From contig NW_022098072.1 in NCBI RefSeq assembly GCF_002288925.2, positions 20,877,489-20,941,488 on the forward strand: a stretch of 64,000 nucleotides of DNA, in the 5' to 3' direction. The position numbers and the translations under genes were made by a program. Source of the DNA: Delphinapterus leucas (taxonomy: Eukaryota; Chordata; Mammalia; Artiodactyla; Monodontidae). A model generated the notes under the pieces. The model was not told the origin of the DNA and did no database searches. It saw only the letters and a list, made by a program, of their open reading frames with translations. Shown here piece after piece: positions 24,081 to 35,517 of this stretch (positions are counted from its first letter, which is position 1; every line of letters starts with the position of its first letter).

Positions 24081-25999
24081 ATTCCCTCGTTCAGCATTAT
24101 CATAGAATGTTCCAAGACAGAGTCAGCACCAGGCTCATGGGTTATAAATGTAATAACGGTGTGCATATTATCAAGAATGTTTCAGAAGGTGCCATGTGGT
24201 TTTTTCAGGAGATGGTTTTAGGCAGAATTAATCCTTTTAGAGGGTTATTATATTGGATTGTCCTAGTTATGTCAAAGGATGGCCTGGGGGAGGGGACTTC
24301 TTCATTTGTTTGAACATTTGCTGAACATTTAATTTCAAAATTTCTGCTTAGTACATAATGAAAAGTGTTCACTGAATTTGTGGCAGTAAATATAAACTGT
24401 AGTTTTGACATTTGAAAAATTTGAAATAGATTAATATTACAGAACTGCATTAGTTCTCTGTAGCATCCCTCCCAAAAATAGAACTGCTGTTTTTTAGATA
24501 AATGACTCCTCCTCTTTTTCTCTTATTTTCTCTGCTGCAAACAAACAGTCACTTTTTAAAAAAAATTAGCCATTAAAAGAAATTTACATCTGGCAAACAC
24601 TGCTTAATTTGGAATGCTAGTATAGAATTTCTCACAGAAAGCTGGGATCCTGGAAAACAGAATGTTCTTTTTTGAACTGCACTTTGAAAAGGGAGACTAA
24701 CTGTAACTCTTGCTTTTCCAGGCCTTGCCATCCTGGGGGAGGACAAACAAAAAAGTAACAAAAACAGTTTTTGCCTCCAAGTGCCCACCAATGGCAATGC
24801 TGTAACCCATGTCCTCTAAGTTCGTTTCTTCCCCTCCCAGATGACCTTCTGGGTAAAACCTGCATCAGTGGTAGCCATTTAATGTGCTCCCACTTGGTAC
24901 CCCCCCTCTGCTCTGCCCCCTGGTGGCTCGGTCAGCCATTGCTGCCTCCATATATTTTGACCTTTTGCCCGAAAGCCACCTGCCCTTTGTCACTGCCCCC
25001 ACCCTCCTGCCAGCCTCAGGTGTCTGCGGAAGCTGTTCTCGCTGAGAAGGAAAGGAATTTGTTCCTTCAATGCATTACAGCAACCACTGCGCAGTCACTC
25101 TCTGGTGAGCTCATGCCCTCAGAATCTTTCCTGGCTAACCATTGATTTACCATGCCTCCAGCTCCTTCCCAGGCCTCTCGCCTTCACTTTCTTCTCCCTC
25201 ACATAGCTCATGGTACCACAGACTGCTGGAACCCACTTTCCTTCACACACCCAGAAAGGAAGGCCCAAGAAACTCCCACAGATTCTTTCTCCCACGTTAC
25301 AAAGCAGTCAGGGGAAAGATGTGAGGCTTGACCTCAGACTCTGGGCCCTAAGCCCAGGGCTCTTTCCTGGGTAGTTCACACCAGACCTCTGCTAACTGGA
25401 GACCTGGGAGGTTGGTGACCCCTGCAGGTGCCTGTCTGCAGGAGCCGATTTGCAGGAGAGCTTTCGGCTCACACTGACACTGACGGGAAAGGAAGGAGTT
25501 TCTTGGTGCCGAAAGGAATAGAGAAATAAGAAAAAGAGGGATGAAGGGGTTCTGACCCTTAGCCAGGCCTGTGGACCGGTTTTGAGCCCCCGAGGGAGGA
25601 GCAGGTGAGAAGTGAGGATCCTCTGTTTGTGAATGGCTGTGTGCGGCTCTGGGCGGAAGCAGTGCTGGCCCCGGGCCCTGGAGACGAGGTGCACAGAGGA
25701 TCAGGAGAGCCCGCCCCAATGCTCCCACTCCAGGCTGGCACCAGACCACACTCTCCCAAAAAAAGGGCTCCCACAGCTGGGGCAGTGAGATGGCGTGAGC
25801 TGAGGAGTGTGATGGGGCTTGTTTCTGATCAGAGGTGAGACTGCACAGCCACAGGCACTCCCAGAAATAACTGACAAGAGACTGGCGGTAGGCGGGGCTA
25901 GAGGGGGCTGGGGGTGGCTGTCAGTGGACTGATACCATGGAACATACAGGGTACACATCATGACACTCTGGCCCTGAATATCATCTTCTCAAGCCCACA
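24081..25999. other. Intergenic stretch, nothing recognised
   Basis: The 87-codon open frame at 24050-24313 and the pyrimidine-rich part at 24770-25300 show no recognisable product. GC content is raised at 25560-25800 but CpG is not dense enough to call an island by eye. Confidence 0.4.
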
Positions 26000-26130
26000 T
26001 TCACTTGTTCATTTATTCAAGTATTTATTAAACATCTATGTGTTCTGGCTACCATTCTCATATCAAGGATACCCAAAGGTGAGCGAGAGGGACAAACCCT
26101 CTGCTCTCAAGTGCTTACCATCCTGCTTAG
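26000..26130. repeat. Short relative of the repeat at 5085-6560
   Basis: TTTATTCAAGTATTTATTAAACATC followed by GACAAACCCTCTGCTCTCAAGTGCTTACC matches the beginning of the longer copy (CTGAGCACCTACC...CTCTGCCCTCGAGCAGTTTA). The similarity fades after about 130 bp. Confidence 0.5.
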
Positions 26131-27184
26131 CTATGCAGTTCCATTCTCTTCTCCTTGGGGTTCTCCTCTCTAGGACCCAAATGAACAAGAAGTATAAAAT
26201 GCAGTGAGAAAAATAATAACCAAGAAAGAGATGGTTTGGAGCATCTTTAAAAACTTGCTACAGAGGCATTAATCTTTCTTTTTGGTGAGGTTCTCGAAAA
26301 CAAGGACTATCTGGGTGTGGGACACCTGTACTGAGGGCTCGGGGAACATGAAATGATGCTGTTCCATGCCGGATAAGCTTTCCTCATGGCAAATCATGAC
26401 CTCAGAGTGTGTCCTGGCCAGAGAACTAAAGTGTGCTCTGCCTGGAGCTGTTTTAGGAGACCAGCTGGTACAAGATGCAATCACATGGCTTCTTAAGAAC
26501 TTAAGCCACTTAGTGCAAAGCCTGGCAGATCTTTAGTGTTGGGTGCTAGGCTGAAACAGGAGGTGGCACAGTGCGTGGTGAGCAATGGTTGGCTAGGGGC
26601 TTGGCCCCTGCAGCTTAATTAGAGGGCAGGGGAAGGTAGGACCAGTGCGGGGGGTCTGGAGCAGCTGCAGCCAATGGGCAGAGAGTAGCAGGGGCCTGGA
26701 GGAGCCAGGGGGTCTCCAATCCTAGTAGAAAATGAGCTGCTTCGAACACGGCCATCTATGCCAAAAATTCCTTCTCTTAGTTTGAGTTTGAGCTCTCAAA
26801 ATCAAAATGGTTTAAAACATTGAAAAGCTTCTGTTTCTATCCATACCCTAATAAGAACTGTCACAATGAAGTTAAAAACAACAACAACAAACCTGATTGA
26901 CACACTGTTTATTTTAACAACCTCTGGGTGTGAACTTAGAAAACACCCGGAAAGAATAATTTCACTGAGACTTTCAGTGCTGAAACTTCACGTTTCTTGA
27001 TCAGTCAAGGCCAATGCACTGTTTTCAAAGTTCAGACAGAAATTGTTTTATCCACACTGCATCCTGGGATAATCATCCTGTTTATTTCTGAATTTATATT
27101 TCCTCTGTGTTCCCATCATAGCTTTTCATTTTATGAGCCTTGTAGAGATGAAGTAGGAAGTGAGAGGGTGAAGTGGTTTATTTG
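26131..27184. other. Intergenic stretch, nothing recognised
   Basis: Unique sequence with a short (AAC)n run near 26877-26892. Confidence 0.4.
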
Positions 27185-27377
27185 AAACTTTTTACTTTGA
27201 GGTCTTGTAGATTCACATGCAGTTGTAAGAAACGATATGGTGAGGTCCTGTGTACCCCTTACCCAGTTTCCCAGTGGTAACATTTTGCAGAACTATGTAC
27301 AACGTCACAGCCAGGACAATGACATTGTCACTAACAAAATCCATCATTGTCAGATTTCCTGTTTCACATGTACTGGG

Positions 27378-27413
<36 letters not shown>

Positions 27414-27440
27414 GTCTGTGTGTGTGTATTTAGCTCTATG
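27185..27440 (-). repeat. Ancient L1 3'-UTR fragment carrying a (TG)n microsatellite
   Basis: TAGATTCACATGCAGTTGTAAGAAACG, CCCAGTTTCCCAGTGGTAACATTTTGC and ACAACGTCACAGCCAGGACAATGACATTG match a well-known old L1 3'-UTR wording in antisense. The (TG)n tract at 27377-27428, with TATA and TC interruptions, is the position where such elements usually carry one. Confidence 0.75.
27377..27428. repeat. (TG)n microsatellite, interrupted
   Basis: About 50 bp of TG dinucleotides with a TATA and a TCTG interruption inside the old L1 fragment. Confidence 0.95.
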
Positions 27441-28364
27441 AATTGTGAAGTGTCTGGGGCTCTGATGCAAAGTGCTTTGCAAGTACACAGTGATTATGAT
27501 GAGGTTTTCATTGGTTTGTGGCTTTTACTTTTGCTTTCCTGGTAGATAATATTGTGGACCCAATTTATGTAATATCTTTTATCTGAATAGTATAAAGAAT
27601 TGTATGATTCTTCTCATCTCAATGAACATAGGTGCTTAGCACCTTTAGCTCTTAAAGATATTGCTATTAGCAGCCCAGATACTATCAGCTAGATTTGGGA
27701 CCTGCTAGGATTCCTTCTGCCTGAATGCTGAAACTCTACACTTCCTTGATCACCTGAATTCCCACAGCTAAATTAAACTTTTTTCCCTCTATTTAAATCT
27801 TCTTTCTTGTCATATTGCCAAGATAATATATTCTTGGGCTGGTAACTCAGTACAGAAGTACATTGTTTTGAAAATCAAACAAACTGAATTTGAGAGCCCC
27901 AAGAAGTGGCAAAGTAAGCCTCCTGGGTGAGCTCCTCTAGGCCCATGGGTCTCCAGACTGGTTAGGGGGCTCCTTCTCAGGGCAACTCATTGCCGTCATC
28001 ACCCAAGAGCGCTGAGAAGCCTCTCTCTCCTAGGGCCTCAAGCCCTGGAGTCACAGCCTTCTCTGGGGCTGCCAGGTTCTGTGGGGAGACACTTGTACAC
28101 AGGTGTTACTAGCATGAGAGTCGAGGAACAAACTACTTGATGGGTCAAGTTCTTCTCTCCCTCTGTCCCTGCCTTGTCAGCACTTCCTCTGGCCTCCTTA
28201 GGCCCCCGGCCACCCTGACTTTCCCCGGGGTAGTGGCCAGCCAGGCCACACCTTGGACCTCATTGTCTGGCTCTCACAACTGAGCCACTTCTAAAATCTC
28301 TAGCCCTCAGCCCTCTCTCTGACTACAACCTCCTGCCGTGGAATGCCGGAGCTTGGCTGTATCT
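27441..28364. other. Intergenic stretch, nothing recognised
   Basis: Unique sequence. No gene or clear repeat. Confidence 0.4.
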
Positions 28365-28510
28365 CAAGGGTCATGAAGTTCACCCTCCACATCTCACAGG
28401 TGAGAAAAGCGCAGCTATTCGGGGACGTGCCGAAGCTAAGAAGTGGCAGAGGCAGCATTTGAAGCAAGGTCTCCTGACTCCTGGTCCAGGACTCTTTCTA
28501 CCGCAGCACA
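28365..28510 (-). repeat. MIR fragment
   Basis: CATCTCACAGGTGAGAAAAGCGCAGC followed by GAAGCTAAGAAGTGGCAGAGGCAG and TTTGAAGCAAGGTCTCCTGACTCC follow the reverse-strand MIR order (TTTACAGATGAGGAAAC, AGCTAGTAAGTGGCAGAG, TTTGAACCCAGG). Confidence 0.7.
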
Positions 28511-29034
28511 CTCCTCATTCCCTCCCTCAAGCCACCTCATCTGCTCTGTGCCCTGGTGTGACCTCTGTGCCCTGGCATGACCTCCTCCCCCAAACCTTCA
28601 GACGAGGACACTCTCCTCTCCCTTTACTCCCCCATACAGCCTAGGCCTGTAGCCCTTCCCTTCAGCTTCAGACTTAAGCCTCTCCCGGTCCTGGTCGTCC
28701 CCATACACACTATTTCTGCTCTTCTTCCTGGGCCACGGGGCATTGTACAGAAAGCCACAGAAGTGTCCTGACTAGATCCACCATGAACTTGACCAGGAGG
28801 CAGGAGGGAATGAGCAGATACATGTCATTGTCTTCCTCTCTCCTGTGGGCTACCCCAAGGTAAGTTCCACTTTGCAATCCTTCCAGAGGAGTGCCTGGTT
28901 TGTATAAACGTCCCTACTCAGTGCCCTGGCTTTCTAAGGGCACGGGACCATTCAAAGCCAAGGCAAGGAGGTGGGGAGCTGTAGGAGTGTCCAGGGAATG
29001 GCAGCAGTCCGGTTTGTCTGAGTACATGGTATGT
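28511..29034. other. Intergenic stretch, nothing recognised
   Basis: Pyrimidine-rich unique sequence without a conserved frame. Confidence 0.4.
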
Positions 29035-29260
29035 GTAGGAACATGGCCTCCAGAATCACACTAGCAGGGCTTGAGTCCTAGATCCACCATTTTTACCAAC
29101 TGTGTGACCTGGGCAAATAAACTAAATCGCCGTTTCCTTGCATGTAAAGTGAGAATAATTGTAGAACTTCGGGGTTGAAAGACTTGCCAGTTTAAAGTCA
29201 TCGAAGCACTTACCACACGGCTAAGTGCTGTTATACCCCCCAAATAAATCCTAGTTATTA
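29035..29260 (+). repeat. MIR element
   Basis: AGGGCTTGAGTCCTAGATCCACC, ACTGTGTGACCTGGGCAAATAAAC, CCGTTTCCTTGCATGTAAAGTGAGAATAAT and CACACGGCTAAGTGCTGTTA follow the + strand MIR consensus order almost end to end. Confidence 0.85.
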
Positions 29261-29689
29261 TAAAAAGGTAGAAGCAGCAGCTGCAGTACAGAACCCAGAG
29301 GATCTGGGATATACTTTGGTGGTCGATGGGCACACAGTGAGAGCTTGTGAGCAGAGACAGGCCCATCCAGGACTGTGGTCTATGACAGGTACTTTGGTTG
29401 CTGCCTCTAGGATGGACTTGGAGCAGGAGGAGAATGGAGTGGGGTCAGAGGGACCAGGGGGACAGTAGATATAAAAAGTGCCAGGATGGCATGGTAACAG
29501 GATGGGGGCACATCAAGGATAGCACCCTGAGTCTCTGAGACTCATCTCTGAGTCATGCATCGTAAGAGGTCTCTCTTTTCCTTCTGCTCTGAAGCCAAGG
29601 ATTCTTGGGACATCTCTGCCTCCTGTTTGGATCCTGGCTGAGGCCTTCAGACAGGGGAGCTCTGACCTTCACTGGGGCTGGGGTTCTCC
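29261..29689. other. Intergenic stretch, nothing recognised
   Basis: Unique sequence between a MIR and a hAT fragment. Confidence 0.4.
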
Positions 29690-30185
29690 ATGCTGGTTGC
29701 TGTATGTTATAGCTTCCTCAGCAGCTCTAAAAAACGCCGAACCCTTTGCCCTGTGCTCCCCTCCACCAGCAACTGGACCAGTATCGGGGTTGGTGCTGGG
29801 CACAGATGCTTTTTTTTTTTTTAATTAATTAATTTGTTTTTGGTTGCGTTGGGTCTTCATTGCTGCACGTGGGCTTTCTCTAGTTGCGGAGAGCGGGGGC
29901 TACTCTTCGTTACGGTGCGTGGGCTTCTCATTGTGGTGGCTTCTCTTGTTGTGGAGCACAGGCTCTAGGCGCGCAGGCTTCAGTAGTTGTGGCTTGTGGG
30001 CTCTAGAGCGCAGGGTCAGCAGTTGTGGCACACGGGCTTAGTTGCTCTGCGGCATGTGGGATCTTCCCGGACCAGGGATCGAACTCGTGTCCCCTGCATC
30101 GGCAGGCAGATTCTTAACCACTGTGTCACCAGGGAAGTCCCCAGATATGCTTTTTGAAGCTCTCCGGGTGATTCTAATGGCAGCC
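29690..30185. repeat. hAT-type (MER5/Charlie-like) DNA transposon fragment, split by a SINE
   Basis: The right part, GATATGCTTTTTGAAGCTCTCCGGGTGATTCTAATGGCAGCCA (30144-30186), is the usual 'gctccccaggtgattctaatgtgcagcca' wording of hAT-Charlie MER elements. The left part before the SINE is more diverged. The SINE at 29815-30141 lies between the two. Confidence 0.55.
29815..30141 (-). mobile_element. CHR-type SINE, long form
   Basis: The minus strand starts GGGGACTTCCCTGGTGACACAGTGG and ends in TTAATTAATTAAAAAA. The TSD is imperfect (CAGATGCTTTTT at 29803 versus CAGATATGCTTTTT at 30142), which suggests an older insertion. It contains the extra block TTGCGGAGAGCGGGGGCTAC. Confidence 0.9.
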
Positions 30186-30529
30186 ACGATTGGGCAGCAG
30201 TGAGACCAGGGACCACAGCCTCACTTCAGGCCTTGGCACCAGAGCACCCTGTCTGGGCATTACTCGTTTGGTTCTCTCGTTCCAATCAGGACGAGCAACT
30301 TTCAAAATCTCTTGCCTATCAGGAGACATTCTTCATTAGTTCACCCAGACATTGTGGCAGATGTTGTCGGCATCTACCCAACAGCCATTGTCCCTTCTCC
30401 CTGATGAACAGCCTCCAGTTTGGTTCAGGTTGTGGTGGCAAAGTACTGAGAGAAGATGGGCTCCTCCCCCAACCCCCAGGGGACGAAACTCGATTGATCT
30501 AAATCAATCATAGTCATAGTCATCCTCTT

Positions 30530-30905
30530 CATCTCTGCCAGCAACTGCTGTGGGGACACGTGACACAGTTCTGGCCAATGAGGTGTAAGGAGAACACAGC
30601 TGAGGCGTTGCTGGGACATTTTTTCCTTCTCGGTTTAAAGAGTGTATGGAGAGCACTCTGCCCCTTCTCTCTCTCTCTTCCCTGCCCTGAGACGCTGTCA
30701 TGTGAGAACGCACAGGTCAGTGCTGCCACCACTGTCTTGTGACAATGTGGGGAGGAGGCATGACTGACACTCCTTAATGCCATCCCTGAGCTTCAGGGCC
30801 AACCCTGAAATAGCCCACTTTGAGATTTAAACAACATAATAAACGTCCTTGGTATTTAAGCTACTTTTCATAGAGTATCCTGTTATTCACAGCTGAAAGC
30901 TTCCA
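30530..30905 (+). repeat. MaLR (MLT1-like) LTR, degenerate
   Basis: GTTCTGGCCAATGAGGTGTAAGGAGAACACAGCTGAGG (about 30569), then ACCACTGTCTTGTGACAATGTGGGGAGG (about 30728) and ACATAATAAACGTCCTTGGTATTTAAGCTACTTTTCATAGAGTATCCTGTTATTCACAGCTGAAAGC (about 30833-30899) follow a known ERVL-MaLR LTR order. No internal retroviral genes are seen. The subfamily is not assigned. Confidence 0.6.
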
Positions 30906-32109
30906 AAAGATATAGGCATCCTCACTTAGTAATGCCTCACAGGTGAGTTTGACAAAGAATGGGGGTTTCTGATGGTCTCTTCTACAGGAGGTACTTCAGC
31001 AGTTGTTTTAAGATGAAGCAATTTGTAGCTAAGACTCCTGACTCAATCCCTGAAAACTAGAACCCTCTCCCATCCAATGAAATACTAGGTAGTTAGAGAC
31101 TCTTTGTGATCACCTGGTAATTAAATGGACCCTCTTTGTTAGCATCCTCAGCAATGCTTGACGTGGCTGCTCCTGCAGAGCGTGGCCCAGGTGGTGCAGG
31201 TTCCATGGTAAGATAATGTGTTTAAAGGCAAAGACCGAAGGTGCACAGATTAGAGCTGAGCTCCATTAAATAGACTTTTCATGTAATTTTTTTTTCAGTG
31301 AATACACTTTAGGACCTTTCCACAGTCTTGTGTCTATCCAGTTCCATGAAATTAGTTAACTTCCATTGCACTGTAAATTTTCACCAAGTTGCATTCTAAT
31401 GTATTTGTACCTTTAAATCTGCGTGCAAAGTCTGCATAGGCTATCAATTTGATGAACGCCTCATGGGGATATGTGATAAAAATAATTAAAGCACCGAGAT
31501 TCCATATTGGCAAAAGCAGAAAGTATCTCAAACGGAATATTAGAATTCTAAACTGGTGATTTTTATTTCAAGCCAGAAGCAATTATTTTTTCTCTGTGAG
31601 TCACATCTTTGTTATGGTCATAAAAACCATTGAAGGAATTGAGCATGAAAGAAGTATTTATTTAACTTGTATCTTTTCAAGAATATGTCTAATGTACAAA
31701 TAAAGACAGGTTACAGATGTTAAATATGAAGTATATGTAATGTAAACTAGTATAAACTATAAAACACACTGGTCGCCTGTGGTTGAAAGTAGCTATCATT
31801 CTGTTGTACTTCTGCACCTTAGGGTACGTAAAATTATATTATTACCTGCTCTACCACCTATATAATTCTCACCTTAACCCCAAATCCAGAAATCCAGCAG
31901 ACATTTTCAGGTGAATGTAAAGATTCTTAAGTTCCTCTTGCTCCCTATAGCCCCACACAGGATATACTTTGAGATAAGTGAGGGGAGAAAATGAAGAGCA
32001 TATCTTAACAGCGTCGGCAGCCTAGGAGGTACCTCTCAATGCTGTGAACAAGAGGCCTCAGCCTGAAAAATTACATTTACATGTGTACAGTGGTGTATGA
32101 CACATGGGA
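30906..32109. other. Intergenic AT-rich stretch free of recognised repeats
   Basis: About 1.2 kb without a repeat I recognise, unusual for this window. AT-rich text at 31260-31760 is free of simple repeats and has no coding potential. Confidence 0.4.
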
Positions 32110-32335
32110 CCTGGGCACCAAAAACACCAGGTCTCAGATCACTTTACCAGCTGTGTGACTGTGGGCAGGTCACTTACCCTCTCTGAACCTCAGTTTTGTC
32201 CACTCTCAAATTGGGATAATAATCCCCAAACCAACTACCTCTCAGGCTTACTGTAAACTCTAAATAAAACAATAAAAAGGAAATGCTCCAAATGAAAGCA
32301 GTTTAGAAACTATAAAGTGCTTTATAAATGTTAGA
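32110..32335 (+). repeat. MIR element
   Basis: TTACCAGCTGTGTGACTGTGGGCAGGTCACTTACCCTCTCTGAACCTCAGTTTTG is nearly the MIR core consensus on the + strand. It is followed by TTGGGATAATAATCCC and TATAAAGTGCTTTATAAATGTT. Confidence 0.9.
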
Positions 32336-32355
32336 GACTAAATGTTTTCCTCTTT

Positions 32356-32547
32356 TTTTTTTTTTTTTTTGCGGTATGCGGGCCTCTCACTGTTGTGGAG
32401 CACAGGCTCCGGATGCGCAGGTTCAGCGGCCATGGCTCACGGGCCCAGCCGCTCCGCGGCACGTGGGATCTTCCCGGACCGGGGCACGAACCCGCATCCC
32501 CTGCATCGGCAGGCGGACTCTCAACCGCTGCGCCACCAGGGAAGCCC
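32356..32547 (-). mobile_element. CHR-type SINE, short-deletion variant
   Basis: About 190 bp on the minus strand, with poly(T) at 32352-32370 and GGGCTTCCCTGGTGGCGCAGCGG at the right end. A 17 bp TSD, TAAATGTTTTCCTCTTT, lies at 32339-32355 and 32548-32564. It lacks the 15 bp CCTCTCCCGTTGCGG present in the standard copies, as does the SINE at 37368. Confidence 0.95.
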
Positions 32548-32564
32548 TAAATGTTTTCCTCTTT

Positions 32565-34559
32565 AATACTTGTAAGGTATAAGAAATGTCAACAATTTTG
32601 TTTCTAAAATAATTCCACTTATAAGCTTAACTATGTCAAATTCGGTTAAATAGCCATCAGGTAACCATGGAGGAACAGCCAGGTCAATATAATAGGCCAC
32701 TGCTATGATATCCTCAAGACTTTCCCATGTCGTGCCCTTCAGTGAGGTAAGCTGGGCAGCTTTATTGCTTTGAAATAACTGCTGCCTATAATTCTGCCCT
32801 TGTCATTCTTTTCAATCGTTCTGACTTGCCTGGCAGACATTTCCTGGCCAACTGAGCCGGTCACCTTCACGTTCCAGTACTGTGCTTACGAGGTCTATTT
32901 TAGCCCAAGATCCTAGGGTGCAAAGACCATAGTTAGTAATTGACTGTACAACAGGTTTTTAAACTGAAGTTTCAAACGAGATGGTAATTGTATAATCATC
33001 AGTTCCAAAATGAAGGTGAGGCAAAGTCTCCAGAGGGCCAGTTACAAAGAAACATACGGACTCCCCGGACCTAAGCGTCCAGGCTGAGGCTAAAAATAAG
33101 GAGTCAGAGAGTGGAGGAGGGGGAGGATGTATGAGAAAATTTCTTTGGAGTGTGGGGTTGCCAATTCCCTCATCTCAAACTCAGCGAGAGGGGCTTCCCA
33201 GAGACTGCAGTTAGGTGGTCGTGGGAAAACTAAAGCTCCATCCTGGGATAGCATGGAGGGGACTGCATGGACCTGCACTCTCAGAGTCTCAGGGGCAAGA
33301 GATGTGTGAGATTTCCCTGGGACAAGATGTGGGGCCATCTTGGGATCCATCTGAAGGGTCTGGAGTGAACCCTGGATTTCTAGGGGATGGGGAGGAGTTA
33401 CAAGCAACCAATAGAATAGTACTGCACCCACCCAGAGTCTCAGGGAGAGAGGTCCCCATTAACAGGAAACTCTGAAGGACTCAGGAAAGACCCATGTGGG
33501 TTGCTTTAATCACAGGCCAGGCACAGCAAGCTCAAAGCCATCAGCTCCAGGAACGAGTGCTCTAGCTCTTGGCTTCTCCTTTCCCAACTTCCTGCCCACC
33601 TCCACCCAGGCTGGGTCTTAAGGAGCCTCTATTCAATGGGGAAGTGGTGAGCCTAAGCCAATCGCATCCCCTCTGGGAAAGCCAATTACAGACCTTAAGC
33701 CTGAGAAGGGAAGAGCGTGATGAGGCCTTACTTCCAAGTTAAGTTTGATGCATTTGTTTATATCTTGTACCCAACATTAGAATTTTGGAACGAAGCTGTG
33801 GTTGAGACTTAGTTACTAGAGGACTATCAGTTATCTATAAATGAGCAGAAAATACAACTCTACCCAGCTTTCCATCCAGGGGCAGGGGAAGATAACCAAC
33901 ACTGAATATGTTTTTAAGTGGCAGTGAGACACAAAACTAAAGTAGCATTTGGGTCATATCTCACAAGTTGTGAACTCAAAGTACTAGTTATGGTTTATAT
34001 TAAATGGGCAAAAGTCCCTTTGCACAATAGAGTCCAATGGCCAGTAAAAGGGACTTGATATGATAATTCAGGTCGAGTCACTAGAAAAGATTTCAACCCT
34101 GAAGAACGCAAATGCTTTGTTTCAGGCCCTAAAATTACCCAGTAATCTAATAAGTATTTATTGTTTGTTATATGTGAAATCCTGTTGGGTACTTTGAAGA
34201 ATAATTAGATTCCTTTAGTTCAGGTTAGTATCATTTCCCACCTAACACCATGCCTTACGCATAGTAAGTGCTCAAAAATACTTTCAATTTAATTATTCTT
34301 TACAAGATACTTAGCACCAAGGGATGTGGCATTTTTCCAATGTTGACAACAACACTTCAGCTGAAAAATCCCCATATTTATAAAATGTGGTGCAATCCTG
34401 AATGGAGAGTGATTATGGTCTCACTTGTATTTAACACTGTAAAGTGTTGCTGAATGGTCTAGCAGGAGAGAACAGAATTTAAACCAGAAACATATAAATG
34501 GGGTTCTTCTGCCAGTCAACTGTGATAATGCAGTAGGAGCAAAAAATGGCTGCTGATGG
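32565..34559. other. Intergenic stretch, mostly unrecognised
   Basis: Unique sequence. A short MIR-like tail (CATGCCTTACGCATAGTAAGTGCTCAAAAATA) is visible at 34249-34280. The phrase CAGAGTCTCAGGG occurs twice (about 33282 and 33434) without a larger repeat unit. Confidence 0.4.
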
Positions 34560-34745
34560 GAGGCCTAGACTTGAATCTACCGCTGTCACTCACTAGACCT
34601 CAGACCCCGATTTTGTTTCCTGTGAATGGGGATGCCAGGCTGGCTACCTCAGAGTGCCAGGGACGCTCAAAAAGATACTATACAGTGAAATACTCTTTGT
34701 AAACTCTAAAGTGCTTCACAAGTGCAAGGTCTTAATAATAGCAAC
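34560..34745 (+). repeat. MIR element
   Basis: GACTTGAATCTACCGCTGTCACTCACTAG, TTTTGTTTCCTGTGAATGGGGATG, CTGGCTACCTCAGAGTG and TAAAGTGCTTCACAAGTGC follow the + strand MIR order. Confidence 0.75.
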
Positions 34746-34960
34746 AGTTTAACATTCGTTGACTGCCACATGCATAGCACTTTAAATCTGTTTTCTCATT
34801 CAATCTTCACAACCACCCCAAGACCTAGCTAGGTACTTTTATTCCCTCGATTTTACAGATGAGGAGAGACTGAGAGGGTTAAACAACTAGTTCAAGATTA
34901 TACTGAACCGCAACTTGAACCAGTAAATCCTGAATCTTACTCCTAAACACTAAGCCGCTG
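34746..34960 (-). repeat. MIR element
   Basis: GCATAGCACTTTAAATCTGTTTTCTCATTCAATCTTCACAACCACCCC, then TTTTACAGATGAGGAGAGACTGAGAGGGTTAAACAAC and CTAAACACTAAGCCGCTGTCCTGC, is a near-complete reverse-strand MIR. It lies tail to tail with the preceding MIR, just upstream of the CpG island. Confidence 0.85.
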
Positions 34961-35078
34961 TCCTGCTTATTGCGATTTAATACAGGCGCTGATATCTCAT
35001 AGGGGCTCAATAAACGCGGTTCCGTAAATTGCTGATTTAAAAGCAGACGCCTTCCCACCCCCGCTCTTCCAAGCTTAC

Positions 35079-35169
35079 CGGTCGCCCTTTCTCGCAGCAC
35101 CTGATGCTCGTACTCCCGGCCACGGACCCTCGCCCACGCTCCTCCCACTCCCCGCCTGCTGGCGCCCAC
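35079..35169 (-). ncRNA. Candidate first exon of a divergent antisense transcript
   Basis: On the minus strand the text GGCGACCG|GTAAGCTTGG gives a good splice donor at 35078, inside the CpG island and divergent from ARMC2. A human antisense transcript next to ARMC2 (ARMC2-AS1) is known, which makes the candidate plausible. The 5' end and any further exons are not determined. Confidence 0.3.
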
Positions 35170-35183
35170 GCCTCAGTGTTTCT

Positions 35184-35193
35184 ACGCATGCGT
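35184..35193. promoter_or_regulatory. NRF1-like palindromic site ACGCATGCGT
   Basis: This perfect 10 bp palindrome fits the NRF1 core GCGCATGCGC with changes only in the outer bases. A second half-like CTGCGCAAG follows at about 35202. NRF1 sites are common in CpG-island promoters. Binding is inferred and not shown. Confidence 0.45.
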
Positions 35194-35499
35194 TGGGGAG
35201 ACCTGCGCAAGTCCAGTGGCCCAGCGGGGGCTGAGGGACCTCTCAGACCCTCCTCGCCCGGCCCCACCTTGCTGGGCCCCGCCTGCTCTCGGTGGCTGCT
35301 GCTGCCGCCGTCGCCGTCTGGGGAAAGCTGGAGGATGAGCTGAATCTCCGCAGTTGTCACTGTCTCCACCGCTACCTACAGGTGCTTTGGGTCTGGCCGG
35401 AAGCCCCCTTCCCTGCGCCCACTCCCAACTCATTCCCTGGCCCACTCCGCCTGTCCAGCAGCTTCCTGGCTCTGCAGGGAGGCGGCCTGGGCGTCCCGG

Positions 35500-35506
35500 G
35501 TAAATA
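35500..35506 (+). promoter_or_regulatory. Forkhead site GTAAATA, FOXJ1-type
   Basis: GTAAATA fits the forkhead consensus RYAAAYA. It lies 11 bp before the X-box. FOXJ1 is the master regulator of motile-cilium genes and acts with RFX factors, so the pairing is meaningful. A 7 bp match alone would be weak. Confidence 0.5.
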
Positions 35507-35517
35507 GTTTGTGTACG

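Noticed and set aside
24050..24313. An 87-codon open frame starting MRFFYDSDREDSLVQHY
   Set aside because: No recognisable family, no splice or promoter context, and an AT-rich setting next to an old L1 piece. A chance frame is more likely.
35340..35395. Donor CTACAG|GTGCTT near 35381 as the end of ARMC2 exon 1
   Set aside because: It is a usable donor but lies upstream of the X-box, which would place the X-box in the intron. The donor at 35678 fits better. It is kept only as an alternative.
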